A DNA stretch of 40,520 nucleotides from Azospirillum humicireducens (GCF_001639105.2 NZ_CP028903.1:481540-522059); one strand, 5' to 3'; counted from the first letter of the stretch, positions 1-7,972 are shown. Translations and numbers: made by a program. Notes: a model not told the origin generated them from the letters alone.

Positions 1-202
1 GGGTCATCTGCCGGCTGCCATACCAAGGCGTTTCCAGGAACTGCCCGTCGATCAGCCGCATCAACTCAAGGTTCTCGGCCGGCTCGCCTTTGGCCGGTCC
101 GTAGTAGCTGGACCGGCTGATCGAAACCAACTCGCACTGCCGGGTGATCGACAGGCGCGGATGATCCGCCTCGACCAGCTCCCGCCTCCGACCGATGCTC
201 AT
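1..202 (-). CDS. IS3-family transposase OrfB, N-terminal part
   Basis: This is the start of the integrase-like (DDE) transposase subunit; the window edge cuts it after about 67 residues. The visible protein begins MSIGRRRELVEADHP and contains ISRSSYYGPAKGEP and FLETPWYGSRQM, typical of IS3 OrfB N-termini. The catalytic DDE core lies outside the window. Its ATG overlaps the OrfA stop as ATGA, so it may be made by coupled translation or, as in many IS3 elements, by frameshifting to an OrfAB fusion. Whether the full element is intact cannot be judged. Confidence 0.8.
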   Translation of the reverse strand, partial: MSIGRRRELVEADHPRLSITRQCELVSISRSSYYGPAKGEPAENLELMRLIDGQFLETPWYGSRQMT

Positions 203-483
203 CGACCGGAGGCCTTGCGCAAAAAATCCCGCTCCACCACCAACTGGCCGATCATTGCGTGCAGCTTCTCCACCTCGCCCTGATGGCTGGTTTCAGCGGC
301 TTCCGCCTTGCCGGAGAACACCCCGGCCATCCCCTCCATCGCCTGCTTCTTCCAGGCGTTGATCAGCGTCTGGTGTACGCCGTGCTTGGCAACCAACTGC
401 GACACCGTCAGCTCGCCCCGGATCGCCTCCAGCGCAACCTTCGCCTTGAACTCTGCCGAATACCGCTTCCGTTTCCCCGTCAT
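199..483 (-). CDS. IS3-family transposase OrfA
   Basis: Small DNA-binding subunit of the IS3 transposase, 94 residues from the ATG at 483. An in-frame TTG at 513 would add ten residues but has no better support. The N-terminus MTGKRKRYSAEFKAKVALEA begins a helix-turn-helix of the HTH_8/IS3 type. The C-terminal third (EVEKLHAMIGQLVVERDFLRK) looks like the leucine-zipper coiled coil used for multimerisation. OrfB overlaps its stop by four bases. It binds the element ends and is needed with OrfB for transposition. Confidence 0.85.
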   Translation of the reverse strand: MTGKRKRYSAEFKAKVALEAIRGELTVSQLVAKHGVHQTLINAWKKQAMEGMAGVFSGKAEAAETSHQGEVEKLHAMIGQLVVERDFLRKASGR

Positions 484-639
484 CGGGTCCGTCCTTCTTC
501 CTGGGCGAACCAAGCTTAGCCGAATGTCCGGGAAACGGGGACCATCTCAGTTGACGCAATTGCCGTACCGCCAGCGCTGCGGGAACGCTGTCGTGTGTTG
601 CGGGGTTACCTCCGGGCGACACCAACATATGGACATTCG

Positions 640-2406
640 ATGACCCTGCAGCAGTTCATGGCCTTTGCGTTGGTGGGCATCGTGGTGGCGATGCTGGTCT
701 GGAACAAGCTGCGCTTCGACGTGGTGGCGGTGTTGGCGCTTCTGGCCGGTGTATTCCTGGGATTGATCCCGGCGAAGGACGCGTTTTCCGGCTTTGCCGA
801 CGACATCGTCATCATCATCGCGTCCGCCCTGATCGTCAGCGCCGGCATCGCCCGGTCGGGGGTGATCGACGCGCTGGTCCGCCCGGTGGCAGGAAAGCTG
901 AACACGCCGACGCGCCAGATCGCCTTCCTGTCAGGATCGGTGGCCTTCATGTCGGCCCTGATGAAGAACATCGGTGCGCTCGCCATCTTCCTGCCGATCA
1001 CCATGCAACTGGCCCGGCGGCACCGCACCGGAGCGCATCGCGTGCTGATGCCGATGGCCTTCGCCTCCCTCATGGGCGGACTGATGACGCTGGTCGGCAC
1101 CTCGCCGAACATCATCGTGTCCCGCGTGCGGGAGGAAATCCTCGGCAAACCCTTCGCCATGTTCGATTACCTGCCGGTCGGGCTTGGAATCACGGTGGCC
1201 GGGCTGGCCTTCCTTATGGTCGGCTGGCGCCTGCTGCCCCAGGACCGCAGCGGCGCCCGGTCGGCGGAGGAGACCTTCGCGGTCGAGAATTACGCCAGCG
1301 AGATGAGGCTGCCGGCGGTATCGGCCTTCGTCGACCGCACCGTCCGCGACATCGAGGCCCTGGCGGAGGGCGAGGCTCAAGTGATCGGTCTGATCCGCGA
1401 ACGGTTCCGCCGCTATGTTCCGGACAAGCATTGGGTCCTGCTGGCCGACGATATCCTGGTTCTTGAGGGTGATGCGCCGGCCCTGCAGCGCCTCGTCCAG
1501 GCCGCCTCGCTGGAGCCGTTGGGCGTGCTGGAGGACGTGGATGGTGAACTGTTGGCGGTCGAGGCGGTGGTGACGCCGCACTCGCCGCTTGCCGGCCATT
1601 CGGACCGCCGTCTCGACCTGCGGCGGCGTTTCGGCCTCAGTCTGCTGGCGGTGAGCCGCGCGGGCGAGCGGATTACCCAGCGCCTGCACCATGTGGTTTT
1701 CCGGGAGAGTGACCTGCTGCTGCTCCAGATTCCGGCGGAGCGCTATCCCGATGCGCTCGCCGACGCCAACCTGATCCCGCTGGCGGAGCGCCGCCTGCAA
1801 CTTGGCCGACGCCGGCCGATGTGGGTGCCGGTCGGGATCGTCATCATCACCATGTTGGTCGTCGGTCTACATCTGGCACCCTTGGCGGTTAGCTTCCTGG
1901 CGGCGGCGACGGCGATGATCGTCACCGGCGTGCTCAGCATCGAGGATGCCTATCACGCTGTGGAGTGGCCGATCGTCATCCTGCTGGCGGCGCTGATCCC
2001 GGTCAGCGGCACGCTGGAGAGCACCGGAGCGACCGGGGTGATTTCCACGCTGCTGGCCGATGCCGCGCGCGGACTGCCGGCGGTGGCCTGCGTTACGCTG
2101 GTCATGGCGGCGGCGATGGCGGTCACGCCCTTCCTCAACAATGCGGCGACTGTGCTGGTCATGGCGCCCATCGGTGCCGGGGTGGCTCAGCAGCTGGGCC
2201 TCAGCCCCGATCCGTTCCTGATGGCGGTTGCCGTTGGTGCCGGCAGCGATTTCCTGACCCCCATCGGTCATCAATGCAACACGCTGGTGATGGGACCCGG
2301 CGGTTACCGGTTCAGCGACTATCCCCGGCTGGGTTTGCCGTTATCTCTGCTCATCCTCACGCTGGGCACCTGGTTGATCGTGATGGTCTGGCCGCTTGGG
2401 GGGTGA
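640..2406 (+). CDS. SLC13/DASS-type anion permease with internal TrkA-C (RCK_C) pair
   Basis: Predicted inner-membrane transporter of the divalent anion:Na+ symporter (SLC13/ArsB-NhaD) superfamily, 588 residues. Two hydrophobic halves (about residues 5-200 and 395-588) flank a soluble segment (about 215-375) that looks like two RCK_C/TrkA-C regulatory domains. Family-type motifs include LVGTSPNIIVS (about 151-161) in the first half and a matching TPIGHQCNTLVMGPGGY in the second. The ATG at 640 is preferred: the frame is open upstream to 595, but the extension is not conserved-looking and lies next to the IS end. The substrate cannot be read from sequence; sulfate, dicarboxylate or another anion are all possible. 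The adjacent IS may have altered its promoter. Confidence 0.8.
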   Translation: MTLQQFMAFALVGIVVAMLVWNKLRFDVVAVLALLAGVFLGLIPAKDAFSGFADDIVIIIASALIVSAGIARSGVIDALVRPVAGKLNTPTRQIAFLSGSVAFMSALMKNIGALAIFLPITMQLARRHRTGAHRVLMPMAFASLMGGLMTLVGTSPNIIVSRVREEILGKPFAMFDYLPVGLGITVAGLAFLMVGWRLLPQDRSGARSAEETFAVENYASEMRLPAVSAFVDRTVRDIEALAEGEAQVIGLIRERFRRYVPDKHWVLLADDILVLEGDAPALQRLVQAASLEPLGVLEDVDGELLAVEAVVTPHSPLAGHSDRRLDLRRRFGLSLLAVSRAGERITQRLHHVVFRESDLLLLQIPAERYPDALADANLIPLAERRLQLGRRRPMWVPVGIVIITMLVVGLHLAPLAVSFLAAATAMIVTGVLSIEDAYHAVEWPIVILLAALIPVSGTLESTGATGVISTLLADAARGLPAVACVTLVMAAAMAVTPFLNNAATVLVMAPIGAGVAQQLGLSPDPFLMAVAVGAGSDFLTPIGHQCNTLVMGPGGYRFSDYPRLGLPLSLLILTLGTWLIVMVWPLGG

Positions 2407-2491
2407 GGGAGGAACATCGGCTCCTGTCCGGATGTTGCCCTTCGCCGCCCGCCCATCGCCTGCCGACAGGCCCCCAACGAGGAAAAAGATC

Positions 2492-2923
2492 GTGCTGGTT
2501 TCCGAGATCATGGCGAAAGCGCTGGAGTTCATCGCCCCCGACGCCACCGTACAGGAGGCTGCGACGCTGATGGGCGAGTTGGATGTCGGCGCGTTGCCGG
2601 TCGGGTCGGCCGAGGACCTGCTGGGCATCCTGACCGACCGCGACATCCTGTTCCGGGTGGTGGCGGAGGGCGGCGACAGCACGCGGGTGCGGGTGCGCGA
2701 GGTGATGTCCAGTTCCGTTTTCAGCTGCCGCGACACCGACACGCTGGCCACGGCGATGGACATCATGGGCGCCTACCATGTGCGGCGCCTGCCGGTGCTG
2801 GACGAGGCGAAGCAGGTCGTCGGCTGGCTGACGCTGAGCGACGTATCGCGCCGGCTGCTGCTGGACACCGACACGATCCGCAATGCGCTGGGCGAGCTCA
2901 GCGCCAGTGGACAGGATGTCTGA
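2492..2923 (+). CDS. Two-CBS-domain protein
   Basis: Small cytoplasmic protein of 143 residues made almost wholly of two CBS motifs forming one Bateman module, which usually senses adenosine nucleotides. The first motif runs through VSEIMAKALEFIAPDATVQE to ILTDRDILFR, the second through VREVMSSSVFSCRDTDTLAT to GWLTLSDVSRR. The GTG at 2492 is chosen because AGGA stands about eight bases upstream and the protein then begins at the first CBS motif; the frame is open further upstream but that part is low complexity. It follows the permease by 85 bases and could be co-transcribed. Target unknown. Confidence 0.75.
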   Translation: MLVSEIMAKALEFIAPDATVQEAATLMGELDVGALPVGSAEDLLGILTDRDILFRVVAEGGDSTRVRVREVMSSSVFSCRDTDTLATAMDIMGAYHVRRLPVLDEAKQVVGWLTLSDVSRRLLLDTDTIRNALGELSASGQDV

Positions 2924-2932
2924 GGGGCGATG

Positions 2933-3526
2933 CTACAGCCTCAGCCCCATCTGACGGTTGAGACGCACCACCAGATCGGCGGGCAGCTCCAGCCGCAGGG
3001 CGAGGTAGCGCAGGTAGGAGCGGTTGATCGGCGCGTTCTTGTCGACTGCCGCCAGGGAAACGGCATAGAAGCGGGCGGCGAGGCGCGGGCTGTCGACCTG
3101 CCGGACCAGTTCCTCCAGGCATTGCGGTTCTTCCAACGAACTCTCAAGCGCACGCTGGTCTTCCTCGTCGAGGGAACTGCTGCGCAGCTTGCCCCTGATC
3201 CGGCCGAGTTCCATGCCGTCCAACCGTCCATTCGCATGGGCGGCGGCGGCCATGGCGCGGACCAGCAGGCGGGCTTCCTCCGGGCTGACGGTCTGCAGAT
3301 CCGAAGGGGCGCGGTCGAGCAACTGGTGGCGGTTGCGCAGGTGGGCGTCCAGAATCTGGCGGGCCAGCATCTCGTGCAGAACCGGCCGGTGCCCGAGGCG
3401 CGACCCCAGCGGGCTGCTCTCCACTTCGGGCTCGCCGGTGGGAATGGCGGTCGGAATAGGGGGCGGTGAATCCGGCGAGTGGCCGAACAGGCGCTTCAGC
3501 AGGCCGGGCTTCTGAAGATCCGACAT
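2933..3526 (-). CDS. TerB/DUF533 (YebE-like) family protein
   Basis: 197 residues. The N-terminal 40 residues are proline-rich and probably disordered. The rest resembles the DUF533/TerB-like helical domain, with landmarks ARLLVRAMAAAAHANGRLDG (acidic helix-loop segment) and ARFYAVSLAAVDKNAPINRS followed by YLRYLALRLELPADLV. Family function is unclear; TerB-like domains are tied to tellurite resistance and membrane stress, but that should not be assumed here. Its ATG overlaps the stop of the upstream response regulator as ATGA, so it is translationally coupled to the two-component cluster. It ends 10 bases from the convergent CBS gene. Confidence 0.7.
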   Translation of the reverse strand: MSDLQKPGLLKRLFGHSPDSPPPIPTAIPTGEPEVESSPLGSRLGHRPVLHEMLARQILDAHLRNRHQLLDRAPSDLQTVSPEEARLLVRAMAAAAHANGRLDGMELGRIRGKLRSSSLDEEDQRALESSLEEPQCLEELVRQVDSPRLAARFYAVSLAAVDKNAPINRSYLRYLALRLELPADLVVRLNRQMGLRL

Positions 3527-3918
3527 CAGGGGGCTCCCCCACCGGTCCCGGCCGGGCGCTGCATCGCACTGTCGATCTGCGTCAGCAGGCGGGAGAAGTC
3601 GACGGGCTTGGGGTGGTAATCGTCGCAGCCCGCCTGCAACGTCTTCTCGCGGTCGCCGGACATCGCGTGCGCGGTCAGGGCGATGATCGGAATGGCGGCC
3701 GTCTCTCCACCCGCCTTCAACTCGCGGGCGGCGGTCCAGCCGTCGATGACCGGCAGGTTCATGTCGAGCAGGATCACGTCCGGCCGTTCGCTGCGCGCCA
3801 TCTCAACCCCCTGGCGCCCGTCGAAGGCGAGCACCACCTCGAACCCCCGCCGCTTCAGCCGGCGTGACAGGAAGTCCCAGATTTCCTCATGGTCTTCGAC
3901 CAGCAGAAGCTTAGCCAT
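3526..3918 (-). CDS. Single-domain response regulator (CheY-like receiver)
   Basis: 130 residues forming one REC domain. It begins MAKLLLVEDHEEIWDFL, with the acidic pocket ED near residues 8-9, the phospho-accepting Asp in DVILLDMNLPVIDGW, a Thr in ALTAHAMSG and the conserved Lys in YHPKPVDF. There is no output domain, so it should act by protein-protein contact or as a phosphorelay shuttle. The ATG at 3918 has a strong GGGAGGA ribosome site; it overlaps the end of the upstream REC-REC gene by eight bases. The cognate kinase is probably the damaged sensor encoded just upstream. Confidence 0.85.
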   Translation of the reverse strand: MAKLLLVEDHEEIWDFLSRRLKRRGFEVVLAFDGRQGVEMARSERPDVILLDMNLPVIDGWTAARELKAGGETAAIPIIALTAHAMSGDREKTLQAGCDDYHPKPVDFSRLLTQIDSAMQRPAGTGGGAP

Positions 3919-4741
3919 CGGTTCCTCCCGTTCCCGTCGTCGCGCCTGTGGCATCGTCGGCCTTGCCGGTGGCCGGCCGCAGGCGCGCGATCGCGTCCTT
4001 CAGCTCATCGATCATCTCTTCCGATCCGTCTTCCGTCATCGGGATGATGTCGCGGACGCGGCCGCGCAGTTCCTCGGCCTCGGCGCGGTCGATGGCCTGG
4101 GGGGCCATGACGATGACGGGGATGCCGCTCCAGTCCGGATTGCGGCTCAGCGTCTTGAGGAAGGCGAGCCCGTCCAGTCCGTCGATGAAGGGGGCCAGCA
4201 GGATCACGGTCGGCCGGACGGCGGCAAGCTGGCGGAACGCCTCCTCCTCCGTCTCGGCGTCCCGCACGTCCCAGCCGTCGCGGCCCAGTTCCGCCCCCAG
4301 GAGGGTGCGGGTCTCGTCGGCCTCCATCAACACAAGCGCCGTGCCCGGAGCCTGTCCGCTGAGACCGCTCAGCACGCGGTGCAGCCGCTGCCAGTCCACC
4401 GGCTTGGTGAAATAGTCTGCGGCACCCAGCGACAGGGCCAGCCCCTTCTCCCGGCGGGAGGAGATGATGATGACGGGGATGTCGGCCAGATCGGGTTCCG
4501 CCTTCAGCAGCGACAGCACCGACCAGCCGTCGGTCCGTGGCATCATCACGTCCAGCAGGATGGCGTGCGGGTGGATTTGCCGGGCGATCGACAGGCCGGT
4601 CTGGCCGTCGGCCGCCAGCGCCACGCCGAAGCCCTCGCGGTGCAGGAAGCGGGCGAGCAACTCGCGCATCGCCTGTTCGTCGTCGATGATCAGGATCGTC
4701 TCGCGGGCGGATGGCGCGGGTGCGGTCTGGCCGGCCGTCAC
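3911..4741 (-). CDS. Tandem receiver (REC-REC) protein, likely remnant of a hybrid sensor kinase
   Basis: 276 residues with two receiver domains. The first (about 15-130) has IDDEQAMRELL, the Asp in AILLDVMMPRTDGW and Lys in FTKPVDW. The second (about 135-250) is degenerate: TVILLAPFIDGLDG has Ala where the phospho-accepting Asp should be, and no clear conserved Lys follows. The GTG at 4741 is a formal start only. The frame continues upstream without a stop to 4825, encoding AGKGTSFILRLPADL, which matches the extreme C-terminal end of a histidine-kinase ATPase domain. The receivers were therefore probably the C-terminal part of a hybrid kinase whose core has been lost. Confidence 0.75.
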   Translation of the reverse strand: MTAGQTAPAPSARETILIIDDEQAMRELLARFLHREGFGVALAADGQTGLSIARQIHPHAILLDVMMPRTDGWSVLSLLKAEPDLADIPVIIISSRREKGLALSLGAADYFTKPVDWQRLHRVLSGLSGQAPGTALVLMEADETRTLLGAELGRDGWDVRDAETEEEAFRQLAAVRPTVILLAPFIDGLDGLAFLKTLSRNPDWSGIPVIVMAPQAIDRAEAEELRGRVRDIIPMTEDGSEEMIDELKDAIARLRPATGKADDATGATTGTGGTDG

Positions 4742-4823
4742 CGGTGAAGGGTCGGAATGGCGGTGCGCCTGGTCGTGCCGCAGGTCGGCGGGCAGCCGCA
4801 GGATGAAGCTGGTGCCCTTGCCG

Positions 4824-5327
4824 GCTGTCGACTTCCAGCACGCCGAAGGGGTCGCCTTCGCCGTGGATGATCACGGTGATGGCGCTCTTGACCCCATGCT
4901 CGGCCAGCAGAGCCGGGCAGCGGAAGCGGGACTCGGTGCCGAGATCGTTGGAGATGACGGGCTCGCCGGTTTTCAGCGCGAAGCCGGCGGGAGAGCCGAG
5001 GTCGGCGCCCACCGTCCGGCTTCCGACGACGCCGGGGTGCCAGCCAACGCCGGCGCGGACCAGCAGGCGGTCTCCGTTGGACGTGTCGCCATCCGCGCTC
5101 CTCACCCATTCCAGGGCCTTGCACAGCTCCGCCCCCAGACCGTCGGCACACAGGCGGGTGGCCTCCTGCAGCAGCGCGCCGACGTCCGTGCTCCTCAGGG
5201 CTGCCCTGCCGAAGCGGGCCAGCAGGTCGTGCTGCTTTTCCCTGCGGGCCAGTTCTTCGGCGAGCCGGACGGCGTCGGAGGCGTGGCGTGGGGAGATGCC
5301 GGTGAGGGAGATCGGAGTGGAGGACAT
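4824..5327 (-). pseudogene. GAF-domain sensor moiety of a hybrid histidine kinase with kinase core deleted
   Basis: From the ATG at 5327, 168 residues form an N-terminal coil (SDAVRLAEELARREKQHDLL) and a GAF domain ending at FGVLEVDS. Directly after this point the frame carries on into out-of-frame sequence until a stop at 4005. One frame over, starting at 4825, the sequence encodes AGKGTSFILRLP, the last strand of a HATPase domain, followed by the REC-REC protein. The whole HisKA domain and nearly all of the ATPase domain, about 250 residues, are therefore missing at one junction near 4824-4832, and the two sides are in different frames. I read this as an internal deletion, with sequencing or assembly error as the alternative. 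Confidence 0.7.
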
Positions 5328-5500
5328 GAACCGTGGCGGCCGGGGAAAGGGACGCAGACAAGAACAGGGCCCGGCGGCATTCGTCCGCAACGGCGGGAGC
5401 GGTACTCCCTCTTTGCGATAGGATCAGTGAACGGAGATGCGATTGGCTCAAGGTGCTGTCGAGCGGACTGTCGAGCGGACTGCCGAGGAAGCGGGCCGTC

Positions 5501-6046
5501 CTACCGGGCGGCACGCCCTGCCGACAGCAGGCGCGGGATGTGGCGGGTGAGCCCGATGGCGATGCCGGCGCCATGGAGCATCGCGGTCGACAGCAGGAAC
5601 CCCAGACTGTAGAGAACCGGATCGGCCGCCTGCGGCATCTCTGCGCCGTGGGCATGGCCGTGCAGGACGGCGAAGGCACCGACCAGCAGCATTCCGGCAA
5701 CCACCGGCACCCGCCTGTTCAGCAGCACGAGCAGGCCCAGCACCGCGACGGAGGCGGCGATTCCGGCCTCGACCGCCGGCAATTCGACACCGGACATGCC
5801 GAGAATGGCGCCACCCGCCAGCATGGCGATGAAGGACGCCGGCAGCAGCCAGACCGCCCGGCCGCCATTCTGCACCGCCCAGATGCCGACGGCGACCATG
5901 GCCAGCAGATGGTCGATGCCGTTCAGCGGGTGGAGAAGCCCCTGCTGGAACATCGCATGTCCGGCATGGCCGGTGTGGGCAAGCGCCGGGAGGGCGAGCG
6001 CCATGGTGAGGAGTCCGGCGAGGCCGGCGGAAAGCAACCTGTTCAT
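5501..6046 (-). CDS. hupE: HupE/UreJ-family nickel permease
   Basis: 181-residue inner-membrane protein, predicted to import Ni2+ for hydrogenase. A signal-type N-terminus (MNRLLSAGLAGLLTMALALP, then ALA) leads into a His-rich start HTGHAGHAM. The family signature HPLNGIDHLLAMVAVG lies near residue 40, and a second His motif, HGHAHGAEMPQ, near residue 130. About six hydrophobic segments follow. It is the third gene of the hypA-hypC-hupE cluster, 60 bases after hypC, with AGGAG before its ATG. Transport by HupE is established for rhizobial homologues; metal specificity here is inferred from motifs and neighbours. Confidence 0.88.
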   Translation of the reverse strand: MNRLLSAGLAGLLTMALALPALAHTGHAGHAMFQQGLLHPLNGIDHLLAMVAVGIWAVQNGGRAVWLLPASFIAMLAGGAILGMSGVELPAVEAGIAASVAVLGLLVLLNRRVPVVAGMLLVGAFAVLHGHAHGAEMPQAADPVLYSLGFLLSTAMLHGAGIAIGLTRHIPRLLSAGRAAR

Positions 6047-6106
6047 TGAAGACGATCTCCTGTGAATGCCGGCTGTGCTTTCCGCCGGCTATGCCCTTTG
6101 CCGGGA

Positions 6107-6388
6107 TCAACCGATCAGGGCGGCTTTCATATGGCCCCGCCCGTCTTCCGCCTCGTCCAGCTGTCGAAGCATGTCTATGAATGCCAGAGCATCGGCCTCA
6201 TCGATCCGCGACAGGGCGAAGCCGAGATGGACCAGGACCCAGCCGCCGATCCAGGCGGAGAGCGGTTCATCGGGGCCGGCGAGGCAGGAAAGATTCACCT
6301 CCCGCTCTTCGCCCAGCATCTTGGCGATGACGGTGGTCCGTGCTGCATCGGCGACGGCAAGGATCTTGGCCGGGACACCAAGGCACAT
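6107..6388 (-). CDS. hypC: Hydrogenase maturation chaperone HypC/HupF
   Basis: 93 residues beginning MCLGVPAKI. The N-terminal Met-Cys motif is diagnostic: after Met removal, Cys2 carries the Fe(CN)2CO group with HypD and delivers it to the large-subunit precursor. His54 in WVLVHLGFALSRID is the second conserved position. It lies between hypA and hupE. No hypB, hypD, hypE or hypF is present in the window, so the rest of the cofactor machinery must be encoded elsewhere. Its probable client here is the HyfG precursor. Confidence 0.93.
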   Translation of the reverse strand: MCLGVPAKILAVADAARTTVIAKMLGEEREVNLSCLAGPDEPLSAWIGGWVLVHLGFALSRIDEADALAFIDMLRQLDEAEDGRGHMKAALIG

Positions 6389-6412
6389 GGCGAGGCTCCT
6401 TTGTCGCGGCGC

Positions 6413-6754
6413 TCAGGCCACTTCCAATTCGACAAGGGTCAGGTCGGCGCCACCGCGTGGGCTGAGGCGCTGGCCGCCGCAGGTCGGGCAGGAGGCGAGC
6501 CGTGACGGCACCTCCCGCTCGCAAGCGCAGTCGTCGCACCAGACCAGACCCGGCGGTTGGATGATGTCCACCGCCGCGCCATCGGCCAGAGTGTCGCGAC
6601 GGATCACGTCGAAGGCGAAGCGAAGGGCATCCGGATCGACACAGGCGAATTGCCCGACCGCCAGCCGGATGCGGATCACGCGCCGGAAGGCGTGCCGACG
6701 GGATTCCTCCTGCAGCAAATCCAGCAGCCGCTCGCACAATGAAAGCTCATGCAT
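6413..6754 (-). CDS. hypA: Hydrogenase nickel-insertion protein HypA, full length
   Basis: 113 residues from the ATG at 6754, which has a GGAGG site; the frame is open to 6853 but homology begins at MHELSLCERLL. His2 of the MHE start is the family nickel ligand. The zinc ribbon is intact, with Cys73, Cys76, Cys89 and Cys92 (WCDDC and SCPTC). HypA works with HypB to load nickel into the large subunit. It is first in the minus-strand hypA-hypC-hupE cluster and is transcribed divergently from fdhD across an AT-rich control region. Compare the shorter paralogue at 23967, which lacks the zinc ribbon. Confidence 0.93.
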   Translation of the reverse strand: MHELSLCERLLDLLQEESRRHAFRRVIRIRLAVGQFACVDPDALRFAFDVIRRDTLADGAAVDIIQPPGLVWCDDCACEREVPSRLASCPTCGGQRLSPRGGADLTLVELEVA

Positions 6755-7101
6755 GGCTTGCCTCCGTGTCGATAAAGTAGCACTGATGATGAGTGCGTGG
6801 CAAATCACAAATATCACTCTATGCATGGATTTTGTAGAATAAGCGCTTTCCATAAGAGCAATCTATCGAGTGATAATCTTTATTTATTTTGAATTTGCTC
6901 GATAAATATTTTCGGTGAGCCGCAATGTCGCATGTCATTCCGCCGCGTGCCGGCGCAAGATCATGCGGCGAGCGCCGGCCTGACCATGGCGCCGGGGCCA
7001 ATGCTCCAGCTTCGGCGTTGTAACGGTACGCTGTGGCGGACCGTTCGACCGGCGTTCGCCCTCACCCCGCCATTCATCGCAGCCAGGGGCTCCGCCACAT
7101 C
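6755..7101. promoter_or_regulatory. Divergent hypA / fdhD control region
   Basis: 347 bases without a gene. Positions 6780-6920 are markedly AT-rich against the surrounding high-GC DNA, as expected for promoters. It contains ATCGAGTGATAATC (6865-6878), closely matching a site in the hyf/fdhF control region, and a related inverted copy on the minus strand at 6811-6822 (ATAGAGTGATAT). CTCGATAAA at 6898-6906 is a further partial copy. I found no convincing sigma-54 element or FNR box. An in-frame GTG at 7033 would extend FdhD into the right-hand part, but the ATG at 7102 is favoured. Confidence 0.6.
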
Positions 7102-7968
7102 ATGGACCATGCAACCGCTTGCGAGGCTCCGACCTCCGCGCCGTTTTCGCTGGCGCAGCCGCTCGCGCGCTACGGCGTCCGGCTGGTGCCGGCCATCGTC
7201 TGCACCGGATCGCGCACCGACGACCGCGAGGAGGCGGTCATCGGTGAGGTGCCGGTCGGGTTGGTCTATGCCGGCGACCTGTTCGCGGTCATGCTGGCGA
7301 CCCCGACCGACCTTGAGGATTTCGCCACCGGATTCTCTCTCAGCGAGGGGATCGTCGGCAGTGCCGACGAACTGGCGATCACCGCCATCGACGCACTGGC
7401 GGACGGCGTGCGCATCCGCATGGAACTGCCGGTGGAGCGGCTCGCCGCCCTTCTGCGGCGCAAGCGCAACCTGATGGGCGGATCGGGCTGCGGCCGTTGC
7501 GGAACCGACAGCTTCGCGGAGACGCTGCGGCCTCTCGATCCCGTCCGCTCCACCGCCCGCATCGCGTCCGATGCCATCGGCCGTGCCGTGGCTGCGCTGC
7601 CGTCGGGGCAGACGCTGAACCGGCAGACCGGCGCCGCCCATGCCGCCGGCTTCGCCCTTCCCGACGGGCAACTGTTGGCCGTTCGTGAGGATGTCGGCCG
7701 TCACAATGCGCTCGACAAGCTGATCGGGGCGCTCGCCCGCGGAGGCATCGACCCGACCGGCGGTTTCGTCGTGGTGTCGAGCCGCTGCTCCTTCGAGATG
7801 GTCCACAAGACCGCTGCTGCGGGCATTCCACTGATTGCCGCCATTTCCGCCCCGACCTCGCTGTGCGTCGGCTTTGCCGAGACGGTGGGTGTGGGTGTGG
7901 TCGCCTATGTGCGCGAAGACCGCTTCACGGTCTATGCAGTGCCGTCGCGCGTCGACACGCCGGCTTGA
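7102..7968 (+). CDS. fdhD: Formate dehydrogenase accessory sulfurtransferase FdhD
   Basis: 288 residues. FdhD passes sulfur from IscS to the molybdenum bis-MGD cofactor before it enters formate dehydrogenase, and FDH is inactive without it. The catalytic loop GGSGCGRCG has the two conserved cysteines (Cys130, Cys133). Family motifs also include DLEDFATGFSLSEGIV, AVREDVGRHNALDKLIG and VSSRCSFEMVHKTA. The ATG at 7102 is chosen because upstream residues from a GTG at 7033 do not look conserved. It sits between the hyp cluster and focA, so FdhF (21695-23866) is its likely client. It converges on focA across a shared hairpin. Confidence 0.93.
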   Translation: MDHATACEAPTSAPFSLAQPLARYGVRLVPAIVCTGSRTDDREEAVIGEVPVGLVYAGDLFAVMLATPTDLEDFATGFSLSEGIVGSADELAITAIDALADGVRIRMELPVERLAALLRRKRNLMGGSGCGRCGTDSFAETLRPLDPVRSTARIASDAIGRAVAALPSGQTLNRQTGAAHAAGFALPDGQLLAVREDVGRHNALDKLIGALARGGIDPTGGFVVVSSRCSFEMVHKTAAAGIPLIAAISAPTSLCVGFAETVGVGVVAYVREDRFTVYAVPSRVDTPA

Positions 7969-7972
7969 AATC

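Larger units (their letters stand above)
1..549 (-). mobile_element. IS3-family insertion sequence, partial
   Basis: Two overlapping transposase frames read leftward, OrfA (199-483) and the start of OrfB (1-202), the standard IS3 arrangement. The element runs off the left edge of the window. Its right end is probably near position 549, where the minus-strand sequence begins TGAGATGGTCCCCG, starting with the TG typical of IS3-family termini. The exact terminus and target duplication cannot be set because the other end is missing. The SLC13-type permease gene starts only about 90 bases beyond, so the insertion lies in that gene's promoter region. Confidence 0.8.

Noticed and set aside
4005..4823. 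Continuation of the GAF frame past 4824 as a genuine protein C-terminus
   Set aside because: The residues are Pro/Arg/Gly-rich and antiphase to the clear REC-REC frame, so this is read-through after a deletion, although the protein may still be made.
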